Positions 1 through 13,128 of a DNA stretch of 64,000 bases are shown here, one piece after another (position 1 is the first letter of the stretch; the number at the start of each line of letters is the position of its first letter). Position numbers and translations under genes: made by a program. The DNA comes from Arabidopsis thaliana. Taxonomy: Eukaryota > Streptophyta > Magnoliopsida > Brassicales > Brassicaceae. The stretch is taken from NCBI RefSeq assembly GCF_000001735.4, contig NC_003070.9:27079971-27143970 (forward strand), written 5' to 3'. Below the pieces are notes generated by a model. It had not been told where the DNA came from. It ran no database searches and saw nothing but the letters and a program-made list of their open reading frames with translations.

Positions 1-482
1 TACACATGGCCTAACATTCAATGCCATACAGAGAACAAGAATACACTTAACTTGTTTAGAGGACACAACAGAACAAAACTTCTGATTCGTTTACTTGTCA
101 CTTGTCGTAACGATTCGTTGATAGTTTTTTTGTTGTCATATTTTCTTACTATTTGGCAAGTAGAGGTTGAGAAGAAATTACAGAAATAATACAATTTTTT
201 GTACAAGACGAGAGACCATGAAATATTTTGGTTCTAGATTTATTATGATCGTTTCTTTTCAGAATTTAACCATCTGAAATTGGAACTAGAAGAAACATTT
301 ATCTTAGAATAATATATTGACAAAAACTCAGTTACTCAACAACACAGAACAACTCGAATCAAAGCAACTTCATAACATTATTTTAGTTAGATACTTGGTT
401 CAAAGTCACAACAATACAACAACAGACTAGTTTCTGTAAAGCAACAGGTTTAGTTGAGAAGTAGAGAATACACAAAGTCAAG
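1..482. other. 3' flank of SPI-1, no gene seen
   Basis: AT-rich sequence downstream of the SPI-1 stop codon. Part of it must be the 3' untranslated region of that minus-strand gene. The only open frame (62 codons, minus strand) has no recognisable motif and no support. I see no RNA gene or repeat. Confidence 0.6.
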
Positions 483-1603
483 TTAGGTCAACTTGAAACC
501 ACCACCACCACCAGGTTTGTGCAGCTGATAAGTCTGGCTTGGCACAACTTGAATCACACCTGGTTGTTCTGCAACATCCAAATCCCCAAAAGCATATAAG
601 AAAAACAGAACAAAGACAAAAAAAAAAAACATTGATCAAGTTGAAAACTTTATCCTGTTTTTCCTAAGCCTACATACACAAAATCGTGCATTCATGACTA
701 TATGATTCTATTTCTACAGGTTCACATGCGCCTATCTTAACCTGACAGAAACATTCAAACATCACAAATCATGGAACAGTTTATGAACTTGGACTAAAAA
801 TGGAATTTACTTCAACCTTGGTGACAATTGGATCTTTCATTGTTTCAGTGGAATCGATGATCACAAGTTCAAAACCAGATAAGCACTTAAACCAATTAAA
901 CTAAATCAAACAAAGAAGCTACTAGAGACTTATGCATTCAACGGGTTCTATGCTCTCCAAGTTACAAGTGCAGGATCAAACGAGAAATCTAATGGAAAAA
1001 AAAACGTACTTGATATCTCAGCGACTTGCTCAGGAGTGAGCTTAGCTGAAAAACCAGAAGCAGCTTCCTTGTAACTGTAAATCAAAGCATCTTTTGCAGC
1101 TTCCTCACTGTATAATAATCAGTAACATAAGAACAAACACATCCACACATAGAATCAATGTTGAAGCAATCCAAACTATAAACATAAAGTGAGACAATCC
1201 GTAATCAGACAACAATATCTCTTCTTTAAAACAATTTCAGCTACTAAATTGAAAAATCCCCCATTTCACAGAAACAAAACCCTAAAATCAAAGCGATCAA
1301 ACCCAAAAAAAATCTCATCCAAGACAAATTGCATCTATAACCCATGGAAATCGAGAGTTGCAATTTGATTACAGACCTGCCGAGAGCAGAGGAAAGGGTA
1401 CGGAGATGATAGGTTTTAGGTTCTTCATCGGTAGGTTTCTCGGTGTAGATGATGTGAACCTTTGCTTCCGACGATCCCGTTGCTTCTCCGGTATATTCAT
1501 CAGCCATGACGATTGAAGCGAAGAACGATGATAAGCAGAAGAAGAAGAAGAAGACGATGATGATGAGGTGGTAGACTCTTGTTCCAGGAGCAAATGTTTG
1601 CAT
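483..1603 (-). CDS. SPI-1: Subtilisin-propeptide-like inhibitor (I9 fold), SPI-1
   Basis: Three coding exons: 1603-1377, 1107-1010 and 568-483, all with GT-AG borders and a continuous frame, giving 136 aa. Residues 11-34 are a Phe-rich hydrophobic segment that looks like a signal peptide. Residues about 48-123 match the I9 propeptide/inhibitor domain (KVHIIYTEKP start, SYKEAASGFSAKLTPEQV centre, PGVIQVVPSQTYQL end). The protein stops there, with no protease domain behind it, and ends in a Gly-rich tail. In the family such stand-alone propeptides bind and inhibit subtilases tightly; I recall this locus (At1g71950) as SPI-1, an inhibitor of SBT4.13. The poly-Phe run is coded by a TTC microsatellite near 1543-1560. 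Partner and location are inferred from family knowledge. Confidence 0.9.
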
Positions 1604-2616
1604 TTCTCTTTTTTATAGAATCTGGGAATTTTTTTTCAATAACGCGTGAGAGGTGACATTTTCCATTTATGTCACAATTTAAACCGACTCATAAATGGAC
1701 GGTCTCAAATGGTTAATCCATAATCTGACGGTTGAATGATGTCGGTATGTAGATAATTTTATAATTCCACTCATTTTTGTAATTACCTTGCCTACAATGT
1801 GACATTTAACTTAAAAAATAAAATGAATCAGCCAATATTTTTTGTGACTACTTTGATTTTAGCAAAAAAAAATGATAATTAAAAAGCTAATCAAAATTTT
1901 GTGAGCTTTTATCTTTAATTACAATATTTCTTTATGGTATTCAAGATTTTATTTTTAAGGAATTTTTAATGTTTTTTAAATTTCTAGCTTTAAATTAGTT
2001 TTCTTGATACAAATCTTTGACTTCATACAGATTTTTCCTATTAGAATTTTTATATTTTTGTGACCATTTTCCACTTCTATTATTTATTTGTTCTCTAATA
2101 CTTTATTGGAAAAATAAATTTAACTAATTGGAAAAAAAATTGTGAATGAATCTCAATCTTTTGGTAGTTTGAAAATTAAATTTTTATCTAAAATAACTTT
2201 TTGAATCCAGACTAGTTGGGTTCACCACCAGTAAAAGTATAACCATCAAAATAAGCCTTGATCAAGCCCATGGGCCATTAACTATGAGTCTTTGACTACT
2301 CAGAAAACTCAAATGGCTCTGTTTTTCTTTTACCGTATCACAAATGGCTCTGTTTTTTTCTCTGTTTTAATATCACACAAAACATTCAATAGGTTTTGAC
2401 AATAAAAACAATACAAAACCAATAGGTGAAAATATACATTTTATTAAAAACAATTAAAAATACTTGTCATTTTCATTTTCACATGTTAAAAACTGAACCC
2501 GTCGCTAAATCGCAAAATTACAATTAGCGACGTTTTAATATTCCGAACTAGAACCCTAAAAATTAAATTTACCCACTCATTTTTATTTAACTTTCTCCCC
2601 CTCTCCCTCTCTTTAT
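1604..2616. other. Spacer: SPI-1 promoter and ABCG25 3' end
   Basis: Both flanking genes are on the minus strand, so this stretch holds the 3' untranslated region of ABCG25 (near 2616 downwards) and the promoter of SPI-1 (near 1604 upwards). It is AT-rich, with no convincing open frame. Confidence 0.6.
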
Positions 2617-5308
2617 TTAATGTTTGATACGTCTCAAAGCTAGATATGCCAATACTCTATACCCAAAAAACATCAAAAACAAAACACCAACGCTCGTCCA
2701 CATCCCAACATCTCCGATCACTTCCTCCTCCACAAATCGACATCCAGCCGATGTCGCCGCACTCGCTCCTTGCTTACCCTTTGAATCACATCCAAGCATT
2801 CGCAATATCTCTTCCCCACTCCCGTATTGGATCGCCACTAAAAGACGGTAACAATAAAACGTCGTGGAAACGTATTTCATCCACACCATTCCGGATGGCA
2901 CTTTGTTGACGTAGTAACCACCGGTTAAGACAAACGCTAGCATTGTCACGGTCACGATTGTAGACGCTTTTTTAGCGTCCATGATCGCTGCACCAAGGGC
3001 AAGTCCAAGTCCTTGTGACGCTAAAACGTATAGTAAAAGCACGGAGAGGGTGAGGAGGAATGGGACTATCCCGGGGCGTAGATAGACCATCCAATAAGTG
3101 AACGTCAAGAATGATGCCGGAAGAACGAGCTCCATGGAGAGCGATCCGAGTACATGGGCCATGAAGTAAGAAGAGAGTGTGTACATACCGGACGCACGCT
3201 CTCTAGTGAAAATTGCACGTTCTTGCGGAAACGTGAAGACCGCGTTAAATGATGGAAGTACTCCCCAAAAGATGGATATGAAGAAGAGTAGGCCTAGTCG
3301 GTCCTGTTATAACAACATTATTATTAGCAAAAACGCCAAAATGTTTTGTTTTAAATGAAGTTTGGTACTTACATGTACGTCTCGATAATCAGAGTGCCAC
3401 CACATGAGACCACAAAGGATCGAAGCCGCGACGACTTGGAAAATGCGAAGTAAGTCAAAGGATTCGTGACGCCGTTCTTTTAAAAGTCTGTGGAGGAGAA
3501 TGCAGAGTTGGCTAAACCATGTTGCAATACATGTTGTTATTCCACCGCCGTTTACTCGCGTTTTCACGAAACGCGCGTTGTCTTGAGGAAAATGTGACAC
3601 TTCGATACAAGTTTTGACTTGTGGGGCTAGCAATGTATCATAAGCCGTGACCAGCGTTTGTCTCACGTTTGGCTTTTCCCGTTCCGTTACACCGTCAGTC
3701 TGACAAACTCCTGCATATTAAAGAAAATCAAGCAGCTTAGAGATAAATTTATCCCAAAAAAGTGTTTTAGAAACTAGGAAATTTTTCATGCTTTTGCTAA
3801 TCACTATCGTGACATTAGCATTTTTACGATGACACACCACTCGGATATAAATTAATTATACGAAATATCCTAGCGATTAATTAATTAATTAATTAATCTA
3901 CCAATCAAAATTAGAACTATTTACTAATGAAAAAGAACCACTCAAGTTATCATCCAAATAGACGAAAGTTAATTGGCCAGTATAATTAACCTAATTATAA
4001 AAAGAAAAAGACAATTCAAAGTGGCATTGAACCGAACAGAGGCGAGAGCGAATCAGCCAATCGTGTTCTTTGGACCGACCAAACAAATATACTTAAACAG
4101 GTTTTGACACTATGTTGGACCCATTAATTTATTAATCGTAACAAAAGCAAACATCTTTAAATTAATAAATTGACTAATTAATAAGATATGATTTGCAAGT
4201 AAAGCTGACCAATCAAGGTGGAGAGACGAGAGAGTCCACCCAAGAAAGCATATAAGGTCGCCACTATGATTCTTAATTTTAGCTTCTTCATGATATCGAT
4301 TCCAAAATTTAATAAATGGAAAATGTTTGAGCATCATCAAATAATCTATTTGAAGTTAACTTTTCCTTAGATAAGCTTATGCTAAGTAAGGTGAATAATT
4401 AGTCTATCCTAAACACGTGGTATGCTTTTTTCTTACGAGGATTATCAAGAAGATTAAAACTGAATTTGAGTGGAACAAAAGTTTGAGAAAGTCAATAAAT
4501 AAATGAACAAATGCATAGTCAATACTCGACAAGTGTAATCATGAAATGTCATAAGCCAGCTTTTGGAAAAGCAATAATTTTGGAATAGAAAATTTAATTA
4601 TGTTGTTCTTTTCTTTCAAATTGATCAATAATAAGTTAAAGCAAGTGGAGTTTACTGTTGTAATTTGACGTTGAAAGCAATATCCTAACAGCTCCTCGTG
4701 AAAAAATAGCAAACATATTTGATCTTTCTAATAACGAAATAATTAGTCAAAGAAGATTCTTGCTTAGTAAGATCATGCATGCGATTATTAACTTTCCCCC
4801 CATGGAACATCGCATACATGCACATTTATAATATTATATAGTTATATACTCATGAAATAGATCGAATGGTCATGTGAATGGTTGGTTCAATGAAATGAGC
4901 TTTTTTCAGAGATAATAATACAAAGAAAGATTGAATGTGAAGCATATGGTTCGTGGAGACAAAGAACTTAATACCCACCAAATTATTAAATTGAAATCTA
5001 ATACTACTGTATATATGCCATCGTGCGCAACAAACTATTTCTATGTGCCAATTTTATTCCCCCATCTTATTAATGCCTTCTTACTCTACCTATGGCGTCA
5101 CCAAAATATACATACCATGTGCATATATAAATATATACATACATACATTTTGTGAAGCAATTCCCTTATTAATAGACTCCTACCAAAAATGAAAAGTCAA
5201 CGAAGACATGAGATTTGTTTTGTCTTCGGTTCACATAAATTAGTCATTTAACTCTTATAACAATCCCCAAAAAAACACATTAAATCATGTATGTGATGCA
5301 TGTCCCTA

Positions 5309-5351
<43 letters not shown>

Positions 5352-8193
5352 AGGACCATGAAAGAATGAATATTTATCATCAGTACACTGAATGACCAAA
5401 CGAACATAAGTTTGGTCCACACTTTTTAATCATGTATATGCCTAAAACGTCAAAACACTCGTACCATTATTTGGTACTTACTAGCTTGTTTAGGATTAGC
5501 AAGGACGAATTGGAATAAATTAACGTGACCTCAAGGATCCGTCTCTTTAGATTTTAAGATCGTAAATTTCCTAGAAGTCCTTTTCTATTTCCTAAGTGGA
5601 AATATTATTTATATTCAAAAAAAGAGTTGACTATGAAGAATGCAAATACCTATGCAGGTTTTCTTCACAAATCACAATGAGACTCAAAAAACATTGAAAC
5701 TGAGTTAAGAGTACCCTGACTTCTGACTATTCCAATTCCCGAAGCTCTATGTTTTATTGCTTCGATGAGGATTGAAAGAGAGTTAACAGCACGCGCTAAA
5801 TGCGAGAGTGTGATTGGGTTCCCTTAGGCGGTTATCTCCTAAAGTAAAGTTTTCCCGAATCAAGGATTTATGGACAATACGTAAGAGCATACAATCAAAA
5901 CCACACGCCTCCGTCGACTCGTGTAGCTTAAACGCCACACACAAAATAAATAAAACAAAAGCAGAGAGAAAGAGTGTGAGAAGACTACTTTGATCAAAAG
6001 AATGTAAAAGCCAAAAGGATGTTAATTTTTAAAGTTGGCTGAAGAAAAAGAGAATAAGAATTATTGGGAAAACAGAAAAAGATAAGAGATAAAATGGAAA
6101 AGTTTAGATAGTGCAAAAAAAAGACGAACTAATTTTTGAAAAAGTTGGATAAAGAGGAAACAGAAAACACAATGCCCATCGCTAAAACCATACGTCATCT
6201 TGTAACCAGTTAGACACATGGTGTTTTCCTATACACCCGTTTTTTAAAAACAACCAAAATTAATATCATTTTCCTCTCTTTTTATTATCCCTCAAAAATA
6301 AATAAAAAGCATGGTTTAATAGTGTAATGGGTAATGCGATAAAAGATTTTCATATAAAAGCAGGGAATAACATTTATTCAGATGATATATAATATGCCAA
6401 AATTTTAGACCCCAAAAATCATACAAATCATACTCGAAAAAAAGAGAAAGAAAGACTTAACACGTATCCCCAATTGCCCATAATTATTAACTTTAGAATA
6501 AACAATTATTGGAAAAAAAACGGTGAGAAAAAGGATGCTATATCAATATTAATCTAATGCTAGAACCGTACTAATGTAATAGCTATAGATTAGGGCTAGT
6601 TTAACTCCAAAGACAAAGCAATAAATCAAGTAATTAAATTTGTAGCCAGCGCGACGACCATCGTCAACGAGGGACACATCAAAACTTGGACTTGCATAGC
6701 TCTCATCGTACGTCGGCGATAACGTTCATAAATAAGCATTTATTACTCTCTTTTTTTGGGGTCGAGCTGTTATTTTCATAGTAGTTTTCTACACAAATAT
6801 CTACCCTCACGGCCTCCCCACATGATCGTATTATGCATGGTTTCAATACCAAAGATCCATATTATACGTATAGATATACACGTATAAATATGATTTCTTT
6901 TTAAAAAAAAATCATCCTATCATCAGTCAATTCGTGTAAGAATACTTTCACGCAAATTAAATATAAAACGGGAATCATAAGTCATATAGTAAAAGTATTC
7001 GGTTAATTCAATCATATAATGATTTAAGTTAATTATCGTGTTAGTACATACACTACGTAAATGAAAGTTTAAAAGCTGTATTTTAAAAGAGAACGTACCG
7101 TTAGCAAGATCAAGAAGAAAATCAGCCGGATTCATAGGAAAAGCCGGCGAAAATCCGACGGATTCAAAGTAAGCCATGGCGTCTCTTCCTTTTCCGACGA
7201 ACAAACACTTTCCTTCACTCAAAAGAAGCACCGTATCAAACATCTGAAACACACGACTCGACGGCTGATGAATCGACGTAACCACCGTTTTTCCTTTCCC
7301 ATGAGCCAACCCGGCAAGAGTCTGAACCAACCGGAGCGCCGCCGTAGCATCAAGACCCGAAGTAGGCTCATCAAGAACCAAAAGACTCGGGTTTATAAGC
7401 AATTCATGAGCTATACTAACTCGTTTCCTTTCTCCACCAGAGATACCTCTAATGAAAGTGTTCCCAACGACTGTGTTCTCACATTTCGTTAAACCTAGCT
7501 CCGATATAACCGATTCAGCGGCTCTGAGTTTAACGTCTCTTGTTAGACTCCGAGGAAGACGAAGCAAAGCCACGAAAACTAAGGTTTCACGTACGGTTAA
7601 GTGAGGGTAAAGAAGATCGTCTTGTGCTACAAATCCGGTGCGTTTTAATGTTTGTTTCGTTATTTTACCGTCGTTTATAAGTATTTTTCCGGTGAGGTTT
7701 GATCCATGGAGTCTCCCTGCGACTGCGTTTAGTAGCGTAGATTTGCCACTTCCCGATGGTCCAAGAACGGCCATAAACTCGCCGGGTGATATCATTCCGG
7801 TGACTCCGCTTAGTATCGTCCTCTCCTCCGTCGATCTTGTCTCATCGGACGGTTTTTGTTTTAATCCTAATAGTTTCTTGATATTACAAGAATCGTTACT
7901 CATGCCATGGATCTTGACTCGGTAACACACATCAACGAACTAATATCAAGAAACCAATAAAAAAACAGAGTCAAGAACAGAGTCAAAACTAGTCAACAAT
8001 AGATTAGTGTGGTTTAAATTTTAGAAAATACGAATTAAATATTGAAAATCTGAGTTTTGTTAAGTGAAACCTTGAGGGTGATTGGGAAACAAGAAGATGA
8101 TAATAATGAGCGAGGCTCACGAGGATCTTGAGAGAGACGAGGAGATGAATCTGGACCGTTCATTTGATTTTCAACGCCGTCAAAAGCTGACAT
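2617..8193 (-). CDS. ABCG25: ABCG25, half-size ABC transporter (abscisic acid exporter)
   Basis: Four coding exons: 8193-8071, 7939-7099, 3710-3373 and 3303-2617, giving 662 aa. The nucleotide-binding domain comes first, as in all ABCG (WBC) proteins: Walker [10 protein letters not shown] at 101-109, signature ISGGE at 207-211, Walker B LLVLDE at 227-232. An ABC2-type membrane domain with about six segments fills residues 370-660. As a half transporter it should dimerise. ABCG25 is known as a plasma-membrane exporter of abscisic acid from vascular cells; I assign it from sequence recognition and exact length. The intron between exons 2 and 3 is 3388 bp, very large for Arabidopsis. Two ABRE-like motifs lie upstream of a TATA-like box, fitting ABA-responsive expression. 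Confidence 0.95.
3711..7098 (-). other. 3.4 kb intron of ABCG25
   Basis: The donor after residue 321 (7098) and the acceptor at 3711 join in frame (Gly codon split), so the whole stretch is intronic. It is AT-rich, contains a (AT)17 microsatellite, and has no open frame with recognisable motifs on either strand. I find no nested gene and no clear transposon ends. Confidence 0.8.
5311..5344. repeat. (AT)n microsatellite, about 17 units
   Basis: An uninterrupted AT dinucleotide run inside the large ABCG25 intron, followed by a slightly degenerate tail. It is likely to vary in length between accessions. Confidence 0.95.
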
Positions 8194-8299
8194 TAGTGTT
8201 CCTTTGTAAAATTCAGACGGAAAATTTAAACGGAGTTAAAAAAAACACAGAGAGAGAGAGGTGAAAATGGAGAAAGCTGAAGAAGAGATTGTGAGAGCT

Positions 8300-8310
8300 G
8301 TATTTATGGA
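8300..8310 (-). promoter_or_regulatory. TATA-like box of ABCG25
   Basis: Read on the minus strand the sequence is CCATAAATA, about 110 bp upstream of the ABCG25 start codon. This would place the transcription start near 8270 with a leader of about 80 nt. Inferred from motif and position only. Confidence 0.5.
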
Positions 8311-8338
8311 GAAGAAGTGGAACGTGAAGCAAGTGGGT

Positions 8339-8382
8339 GCCACGTCATTAGATTACTGGTCATTGAGAAAATAACACGTGGC
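8339..8382 (-). promoter_or_regulatory. Two ABRE-like ACGT elements upstream of ABCG25
   Basis: GCCACGTCA at 8339-8347 and CACGTGGC at 8375-8382 lie just upstream of the TATA-like box. Both contain ACGT cores with the flanks preferred by ABF/AREB bZIP factors (the second is a full ABRE/G-box). Paired ABREs are the usual requirement for ABA induction, and the gene exports ABA. Confidence 0.6.
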
Positions 8383-8777
8383 AAAACGTATAATGCCAGC
8401 TGGCGACTGCTGAAAGGAATAAATAAAAAGTGTTTTAGTTTTGTTTCTTTTTTCTGCTTAGCCACTTTAAAATTCTTCTTTTTTTGCCAGCCTTTTTTTT
8501 CTTCTTCTTCTGATTTTTTTTTTTTTTCGAATATACTTTCTTTCTCTTTACAGAAATTTCAATTAGTGTTTTCCACTCTAATTGTCAAATTGAGAATCCA
8601 CCTGATTTTTATTTTATTTTGAAAAGAGGAAAGATATATTTGTAAGACTGACTATTAATCATCATGAAAAATGTGCAAAAACTTTATTTTGTGTTTGTAT
8701 GTGTTTATGTCCTTTTCCTTTTTTTAGTTAACAATGTAATTAGTAATTACCACATAATTAATTTTGAAATCATGGTA

Positions 8778-9135
8778 TAATTAAAAAGTATCTATATATT
8801 TGATTTCTAATAATTATAAAATGAAAAAGTATCAAAAGCATTTATTATTAGTGTAATTCAAAATATGTCCCTGTCTAAAATATGTTTTCACTTAAAAACT
8901 CTGACACTCTTTAGTATATAAAATCCCAATTATATAAAATTTAATTATGTGCAAAATATAACTTTAGATACTCTAAAATATATTGTTTTCTAGTAATTGC
9001 AAAATGCAAAACACTTAAAACCAATAATTATTTGTGTAACCCAACAAATATCTCTCTTTAAAAACAATTTCCACTTAAAAATTATATAATCTAGTATATA
9101 AAATCTCAATTAAAAATAAAAAAGTATGTGCCTCA
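8778..9135. repeat. Diverged tandem dimer of an AT-rich unit of about 180 bp
   Basis: Block A (about 8778-8957) and block B (about 8958-9135) align end to end with a period near 183 bp. Shared landmarks in the same order are TTCTARTAATT, an AAAATG, TTAGTGTAA or TTTGTGTAA, CACTTAAAAA, TAGTATATAAAATC and TATGTGC. It is unlike the 178-180 bp centromeric satellite as I remember it. It may be an old transposon fragment, but I cannot name a family. Confidence 0.55.
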
Positions 9136-12100
9136 TATATTTTATGATTTGGTTTATAATTATTGACTATGTATGTGTTACAACTAATTATAAATTTTTT
9201 GGCCTTAAAGTTGTTAAAATATATTTAAATTTAAATAATCAAAATTAATGATTTCTTTTGTCAGATAGGTTTTGAAATTACATTTATTTTAGTTTATTGC
9301 TTAAATTAATTGGTCTTACTAGCTGTTTAATTTAAATTTGAATAAATATTATGAAATTAATTATTTGATTTTAATTTAATTAACATTTTTATTTCATGTT
9401 ATTGGTTATTTTAGAGGAAATTGTATACTAGATAAATTTTGATGTAATATACATTAACTTATTTTTTTTTAATAAGAGATATTAAAAGACTTTAGATGGC
9501 AAATCTATATATTTTCACTGCAAATGTTTTGGAGGAAATATTTTTCAACTTTATCTTTTCCTTCTATAGATACATATATAAAACATATACAGTACATTGT
9601 GCTGGGTTTTTTTCTGAGGCAATTTTTCATACATAATGTCTTTCTTTCTATTAGAAGTTTCAAATCGACTATTCCACTTTTTCTGGCACCAGCGATGTCT
9701 GTTTGTATTTATTGGGCTATATGATACCATGTATTTCTGTAAATCATTCGAAACCGTCCAAAGCTGCATAAGCTTCTTTTCTTTGGTTAAATTATAATGA
9801 ATAGAAAATTCAAATTTACGTAAAGACTTTTAGTATGTCTTGAAATCAGAATGTTGCCGCATTGATTTACTAAAATGTAACTTTATGATTTTATTTTATA
9901 AACACAGTTGATTAAATCTAAAATGGAAAAAGATAAACTTTATAAAACGTGTTGCGGTGAAACTAAATTTTCGAATATGACAACCACAAATTTACACGTC
10001 AGACTTAACTCAACATTTCCAAGTCATACGTGTCTCGGATGAATGAAAGAAACTTGTCGATAGCTTAGAGCCGAATGTTCCTTAGACCGGTTGATCAATT
10101 CAAAAAAGGTAAACGTACGAAGATAAAACACGATCAGGATAAAAATATGGATACACAAAAATAAATGTAGCTGTATTCATCTTATGCGTGGCTCAATATG
10201 ACAAAACATGTATAGTAGCTATCTTACGAATATTTTATAACCAGCCTCCCAGCCTCCTTTTTTTTGTTAATCTTGTGCATGGTCATACTAATCGATTACA
10301 AAAAAAAATCACATTCACCGATTCACGTGACAAAATGTATATTGTGTAAATATTGTATCTAGCGATCAAGAAGACGTGCTTTTACATGGATGTTACGGTG
10401 GTGCGTTTTAGAGCCGTCACGACATTGTTTAAAGACCGTTCTCATCTTCTGTGGTATGGAAATATCCCCGATTTAAGTCGAAGCGTTGACCATGACGTGA
10501 CTGTAATTGTACAAATAATCATAACTCAAACGCTCTCGAAAAGTCAAAGTGTGTTATATGAAGAAACAAAAACTGATTTCTCGGGATTTCAGTCCTTTCG
10601 TCAGAGAGACACAAACAATGAATGGCGTAGATCAGTTTAGTTTCAACGATAGTGTCCCACTCCAAAACTGATGACGGCGACGCGTGTCACACGCACGTGA
10701 TGATCCACTCAACACTGTCTTTTCTTTTCTAAAACTCAGATCCAATTTTATGTCATTCATGATTCATAACTTGTGTGTGTGACTGTGCTGCTTAGATTTT
10801 CCTTTCTTCGAACAAGGGTTTACTTCAAATGCCACCTTCGACGACGGCGCGTGGGTGTGAAGCGCTGTGTTATTAGGAAACAAGGTGAGATAGAAGTGTA
10901 CAGAGAATTTGGACCACATGATCTACTTATGGCCATGACGAACGAAGTAAGCAAGCATTCCCTTCTTCCATTTTCTTTTGAGTACACTTTATTATATGAG
11001 TATGACAATTACGTCACGGCAATATAAATTAGTTTTCAATTCCTTTTTTTTCCCTTTCAATACGGTTTCTTTGTTAGTCTGTTTTAGTCCTTTTCCTAAA
11101 TTTAGGACTCTCTATTCACTGAATTTAAGTATTCGTCTACGGTCTGTACTCCTACACATTTTTTCTTAGCTACTACAACTAATCATTTTCAATTTATAAA
11201 GAAAAAGTTAAACGCTATAACTAATAGCAATTAATTTTGAAGTAGTTGTCAATTTGAGTTTGTTCAACTCCGGTAATTAATTTTCTTGAAATTTTATTGG
11301 ACTATAATTAAAAAATTGACATCCACAACCAAAAAGTATATAAAAATGTACAATGAATCTCTCGACAAAAAATTATAGTAACGAACACACTAGAGAAAAG
11401 TGAGTTTAGAGAAAGAATGGGCTACGGAGCTTAAAGAAATAAAGATAATGTGGTATATAAAGATGTTAGCTCGATTTAAGCCCACCAGTAGTTCTCAGTA
11501 CACCCATTTAGCCCAAAGGATTCGTCAACCTTATACTACATCTATTATTCGTACTACATCTTTGTAAACTTTACTGTGAATTAATGTCGTAATTCTTTTG
11601 GGTATATGTATTTGATATCGTACATATAAAGTCTTAAAAAACAAAACTTTGTATTTGTGGATCATAACTACAAATTAAAACATACAACGGACAAAAGTTA
11701 CAAATAGGCAGAAAACAAAACAAAACAAAACAAATAACTCATCGAGACCATATTTTAACGATCCAAATTTCACGAGGCCAGTAGTTAGGGGCCTTATGGC
11801 CCATGAAATGATGATATGTTTTATGTCATGTGCCATTAGCAAAGAAATCTCTTTGTTTTCTTCTTCTTTTGAATGTGACCAGACCAGCGACCTAACGCTC
11901 TATACGAATGGGCAATGTCATATTATTAATTTTTTATGTTGCTGTTGTAGTTTTTTCTATCTAGTCATAGTCAGAGGCGGCTCAAGAATATTATGAGTCT
12001 TATTTATAATTGTAAATATACATATTTGTCTCTACGTAAATATTCTTCACAAAACTTAGATTTTAAAGATAGGTAAGGTGCGACAAAAAAGGGTAAGGTT

Positions 12101-13128
12101 TGTTAATTTGTTTTGTTATGTTAGGGTACGTTAAAAATATTTGATGACACAAAGTACACAACCTGCGTTATTTAAAACCGGTTTTGACAAGTGTGCAATG
12201 ATTTGCTTTCACATGTAATTTGTGTATTTATATGGACCTTCGATTATAATGTCACTCAATTTAAACCATTTTGAATTGATAGTTGTGAAAAGTGTTATCA
12301 AATGAAAAAGCTTGAAGACAGGTCAATAAAAAAAACAAAAACAAAATTGTAGAGACTAGGAAGTGCTTAAAAAGACCAAAAAAGCTCGTATAGTTTCTTT
12401 TCTTTGTAGCTAACTATTGTCAAATTCTACCGCCTTCTTACATTTGTATGCCGTGGTGAATTACTCGCATGTAGATTTGTCAATCAATCTATAACAATTT
12501 GTTGTTTTTGTTCTTAATGACTCATGTACCCCGCATAATTTTTAAAATTTAATAGTATCCTCTTGAGTCTGGATAGAACTTAAAAAGATCATGTCCCTAG
12601 TGGCTTCACACAATGTCTATGTCGTTTTCATCTCTAACGTCTAAGCCCATCAATCCCATGGGGTCGCCATTCTCACTCTTAAATTCATCTTTACTTGCAT
12701 TTTCAGAATTTTCAACAAATTAAACAAGACGTTTCTCTTTATCCACTAATACAACCACATCTACCAAAAACTAATCTTCTGTTTAAGTTTCTGTGCGTAT
12801 TATCTTCACCTACCTAAAAGTTCTTAACCCACATTCATATAAAACTTTAGACTTTAAGCGTATAAATAAATCGTTTCAAAATAGTTATACATGACTAGAA
12901 ACAAAATAATAATACTTAGATGTGATAATTATGTTTAGTCTTTTTGTCACTATAGTAATTACAATTAGTTGAATAAACAAGAGAAAACCAAAATTATTCG
13001 GACAGTTTTATCCTCATTCTCCACAGCTTAAAAACAAGTCGCAGAGGAGACCAAACCAATAAAGGCCAAAAATAGAGAGTTTTTCTCTGGATCACATTAT
13101 CTCTTTCTTTTTCTTCTTCTTCTTCCTC

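Larger units (their letters stand above)
8194..13128. other. Long AT-rich intergenic region
   Basis: It begins with the ABCG25 leader and promoter and ends with the promoter of the DUF688-type gene at 13.1 kb. The middle is very AT-rich and includes a diverged tandem dimer at 8778-9135. Open frames of 60-100 codons (for example 10353-10640 and 10773-11027) show no motif, no intron-exon logic and no recognisable product, so I call no gene. A CAGAGGCGG string near 11971 resembles some hAT-type ends, but I find no partner. Confidence 0.55.

Noticed and set aside
10353-11027. Open frames of 84-95 codons in the long spacer upstream of the DUF688-type gene
   Set aside because: No motifs and no splice-compatible extension; such lengths are expected by chance.
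11961-11980. CAGAGGCGG string resembling a hAT-type terminus
   Set aside because: I could not find a matching inverted end or 8 bp target duplication nearby, so an element cannot be supported.
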